Assembly: GCA_947058225.1 (NCBI GenBank)
Contig: CAMSGF010000034.1
Span: 1-6,827, forward strand
From: an uncultured Eubacteriaceae bacterium
GTDB lineage: Bacteria; Bacillota; Clostridia; Eubacteriales; Anaerofustaceae
Reading direction: 5' to 3'
Length of the DNA: 6,827 nt
Position 1 is the first letter of the stretch; each line of letters starts with the position of its first letter. Shown piece by piece: positions 5,484 to 6,827 of this stretch. A model generated the notes under the pieces. It worked only from the letters and a program-made list of their open reading frames with translations, did not search any database and had not been told where the DNA came from. Both the position numbers and the translations under genes were made by a program.

Positions 5484-5837
5484 ATGGAAAATGTCATTGT
5501 ATTATTTGAGGTAGAAATCAAAGAGGGTAAAATGGAAAGTTATTTAAAAAAGGCAGAAGAGCTAAAGGAGCATTTAAAAAAGACAGATGGGTTTATAAGA
5601 GCTGAAAGATTTTCATCCCTTGTATCACCCAATAAGCTTTTAAGTATGTCTGTATGGAAAGATGAGGAAAGTGTTACAAAATGGAGAAATTTTGAAAATC
5701 ACAGGCTTGCCCAGACTAAAGGGAGAATGGAAGATTTTGAAGATTATAAGATTACTGTTGTGACACCTATCAGAAGCTATCATAAAGAAGACAGAAAGCA
5801 GGCTCCGAAAGATTCCGGTAATTATTTTAATATTTAA
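5484..5837 (+). CDS. antibiotic biosynthesis monooxygenase (ABM) family protein
   Basis: This 117-residue cytoplasmic protein has the ABM dimeric alpha/beta-barrel fold. The family contains cofactor-free oxygenases and haem-degrading enzymes, but many members have no known substrate. Matches run along the whole length: FEVEIKEGKMESYLKKAEELK (8-28), GFIRAERFSSL (36-46), KLLSMSVWKDEESVTKWRNF (51-70), NHRLAQTKGR (72-81) and a C-terminal APKDS. I chose ATG 5484 because AAGGAGG (5471-5477) lies six bases upstream and the family begins there. The same frame is open upstream into AlkA, so a read-through fusion is formally possible if AlkA frameshifting occurs. It lies between alkA and ogt, suggesting co-induction by alkylation stress, though no repair role is known to me. 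Confidence 0.87.
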   Translation: MENVIVLFEVEIKEGKMESYLKKAEELKEHLKKTDGFIRAERFSSLVSPNKLLSMSVWKDEESVTKWRNFENHRLAQTKGRMEDFEDYKITVVTPIRSYHKEDRKQAPKDSGNYFNI

Positions 5838-5855
5838 TAAAACGAGGTATTTGGC

Positions 5856-6389
5856 ATGGAATACAAAAAAACATACAGCTCTCCGCTTGGAACTGTTTAT
5901 ATGAGAAGTGACGGGAAATATTTGACGGGGCTTTGGTTTGAAGGTTCAAAAGACTGTGTAAAACACAATATAGAGCTTGAAGAAAGAGATTTAGAAATAT
6001 TTGATGAAACGATAAAATGGCTTGATATTTATTTTAACGGAGAAAAGCCTGATTTTATTCCAAAGTATAAAATAGAAAATTTAACACCCTTTAGGAAACA
6101 GGTCATAGATATAATAAATAAGATTCCTTATGGAAAGGTCGTTACATATAAGGATATTGCAAAAAGAATTGCAAGAGAAAAGGGACTTGAAAAGATGTCT
6201 TCTCAGGCAGTCGGCGGTGCTGTGGGGTGGAATCCTATTTGTATTATTGTTCCTTGTCACAGGGTTGTCGGAACAAACGGGAGCCTTACGGGATACGGCG
6301 GAGGAATAAATAATAAGGTCGGGCTTCTTAAAATTGAGGGAAACGATATGAGTAAATTTTTTATTCCAAAAAGGGGAAGTGCACTGTAG
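5856..6389 (+). CDS. ogt: methylated-DNA--protein-cysteine S-methyltransferase
   Basis: This suicide enzyme transfers the alkyl group from O6-alkylguanine (and O4-alkylthymine) in DNA to its own cysteine. It has 177 residues. The N-terminal ribonuclease-H-like domain spans about 1-72. The C-terminal DNA-binding/catalytic domain begins at TPFRKQVIDIINKIPYGKV (77-95) and includes YKDIA, AVGGAVGWNP and the active site IIVPCHRVVG, with Cys134 as nucleophile. NGSLTGYGGG follows as the substrate-pocket loop. Gln117 stands where human AGT has the 'arginine finger' Arg128; I recall Gln as common in Firmicute relatives (MSAQAVGGAVGHNP), so activity is still expected. The start is ATG 5856 with GAGG eight bases upstream, 18 bases after the ABM gene. 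The stop TAG 6387-6389 overlaps a possible GTG start of the next gene. Intact. Confidence 0.94.
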   Translation: MEYKKTYSSPLGTVYMRSDGKYLTGLWFEGSKDCVKHNIELEERDLEIFDETIKWLDIYFNGEKPDFIPKYKIENLTPFRKQVIDIINKIPYGKVVTYKDIAKRIAREKGLEKMSSQAVGGAVGWNPICIIVPCHRVVGTNGSLTGYGGGINNKVGLLKIEGNDMSKFFIPKRGSAL

Positions 6390-6404
6390 TGGAAAAGGTC
6401 TTAA

Positions 6405-6674
6405 ATGATGAGCTTGTTTTTTTTAATTCTATCCATTGTGGCAGAAATTCCAAAGGGGAAAGTTGCAACATATGGACAGATAGCTTCATTAGCAGGGAGA
6501 GACAATAATTCAAGGTTAGTCGGCAAAGTGCTTTCAATGTCTGAATTTTTTGGTGAGTATCCCTGCCACAGAGTCGTAAATTATAAAGGCAGAATTGCCC
6601 CGAATTTTAAAAGACAAAGGGAATTACTTTTAAGTGAGGGAGTGGAATTTAAGGATGAAATTCACGTCGATTAA
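6405..6674 (+). CDS. small MGMT/ATL-family protein (possibly damaged)
   Basis: This single-domain protein of 89 residues as written resembles the DNA-binding half of alkyltransferases and the alkyltransferase-like (ATL) proteins, which flag bulky O6-alkylguanines for repair. IPKGKVATYGQIA (15-27), SRLVG with Arg37 (the Arg128-type finger), PCHRVVN with Cys54 and QRELLLSEGVEF are clear. Well-studied ATLs have Trp or Ala at the cysteine position; here the cysteine is kept. The N-terminus is uncertain. ATG 6405 has AAAAGG six bases upstream, but a GTG at 6389, overlapping the ogt stop (TAGTG), reads VEKVLNDELVFFNSI in another frame, and the shift would fall in or just after the T8 run (6417-6424). 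The stop at 6672-6674 looks premature: the same frame continues KKHRWDV to TAA 6696-6698, a typical family ending. It is probably the last gene of the operon. Confidence 0.8.
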   Translation: MMSLFFLILSIVAEIPKGKVATYGQIASLAGRDNNSRLVGKVLSMSEFFGEYPCHRVVNYKGRIAPNFKRQRELLLSEGVEFKDEIHVD

Positions 6675-6735
6675 AAAAAACATAGGTGGGATGTTTAAAA
6701 TTTTTTATATATTAAAATTTTAATGTTTTTAATAA

Positions 6736-6778
6736 AAGATGAGGCTTGTAATTTTTTTATTTATACAAGCCTTATCTT
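6736..6778. terminator. hairpin terminator at the operon end (likely bidirectional)
   Basis: AAGATGAGGCTTGTA (6736-6750) pairs with TACAAGCCTTATCTT (6764-6778) over 15 positions with one G-U pair, around a 13-base A/T loop. The + strand lacks a good T run after the stem. On the - strand the stem is followed by TTTATT, a better terminator tail. It therefore probably ends both the alkylation operon and a convergent gene beyond the right edge. On the - strand a 12-codon open end (reading INNRE, stop at 6788-6790) would suit such a gene but is too short to call. Confidence 0.68.
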
Positions 6779-6827
6779 AAAAATTAATTATTCTCTGTTA
6801 TTTATAAAAAAGATTTTACGGGTAATA

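Noticed and set aside
6788..6826. Reverse-strand gene end at the right edge
   Set aside because: Only 12 codons before the stop are visible; it is plausible next to the bidirectional hairpin but cannot be supported as a gene.

Overview
The window is about 70% A+T. It has strong Shine-Dalgarno sites (AAGGAG, AGGAGG), TATAAT-type -10 boxes, and occasional TTG or GTG starts. The protein families match small accessory genes of gut-type Clostridia, so I infer a low-GC anaerobic Firmicute; genus cannot be told from the sequence. Every supported gene is on the + strand, apart from a possible convergent gene beyond the right edge.

Layout. Bases 1-326 hold the possible last codons of an upstream gene, an AT-rich spacer with two degenerate repeats, and a hairpin terminator. 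Next come a GNAT acetyltransferase (342-956), a YdeI/OmpD-associated protein (1038-1607) and a YjaB-like GNAT (1619-2080); the last two look like one transcript. A second AT-rich spacer (2081-2368) with two more copies of the repeat precedes an MmcQ/YjbR protein (2369-3040). A PPC/DUF296 gene broken by a frameshift (3124-3542) and a small cupin (3559-3882) follow, closed by a strong intrinsic terminator (3897-3927).

The most coherent unit is 4015-6698, an alkylation-damage 'adaptive response' operon. It encodes an Ada sensor/AraC activator fused to AlkA 3-methyladenine glycosylase, an ABM-fold monooxygenase-like protein, the O6-alkylguanine alkyltransferase Ogt, and a short MGMT/ATL-family protein. 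By analogy with known Ada systems, methylation of the Ada zinc-site cysteine would turn on the operon. AlkA would then remove alkylated bases, and Ogt (perhaps with the small MGMT protein) would handle O6-alkylguanine.

The operon is unusual in its reading frames. The glycosylase frame breaks at an A AAA AAA heptamer directly before a TAA, with a potential stem-loop 5 nt downstream. That is the layout of a programmed -1 frameshift, but a simple one-base lesion fits equally well. A second break near the AlkA C-terminus looks like a TG duplication. The small MGMT gene has an ambiguous N-terminal frame and an apparently premature stop. With the PPC lesion, this makes five suspected coding disruptions in 3.6 kb, so gene decay, assembly error and real recoding must be weighed together.
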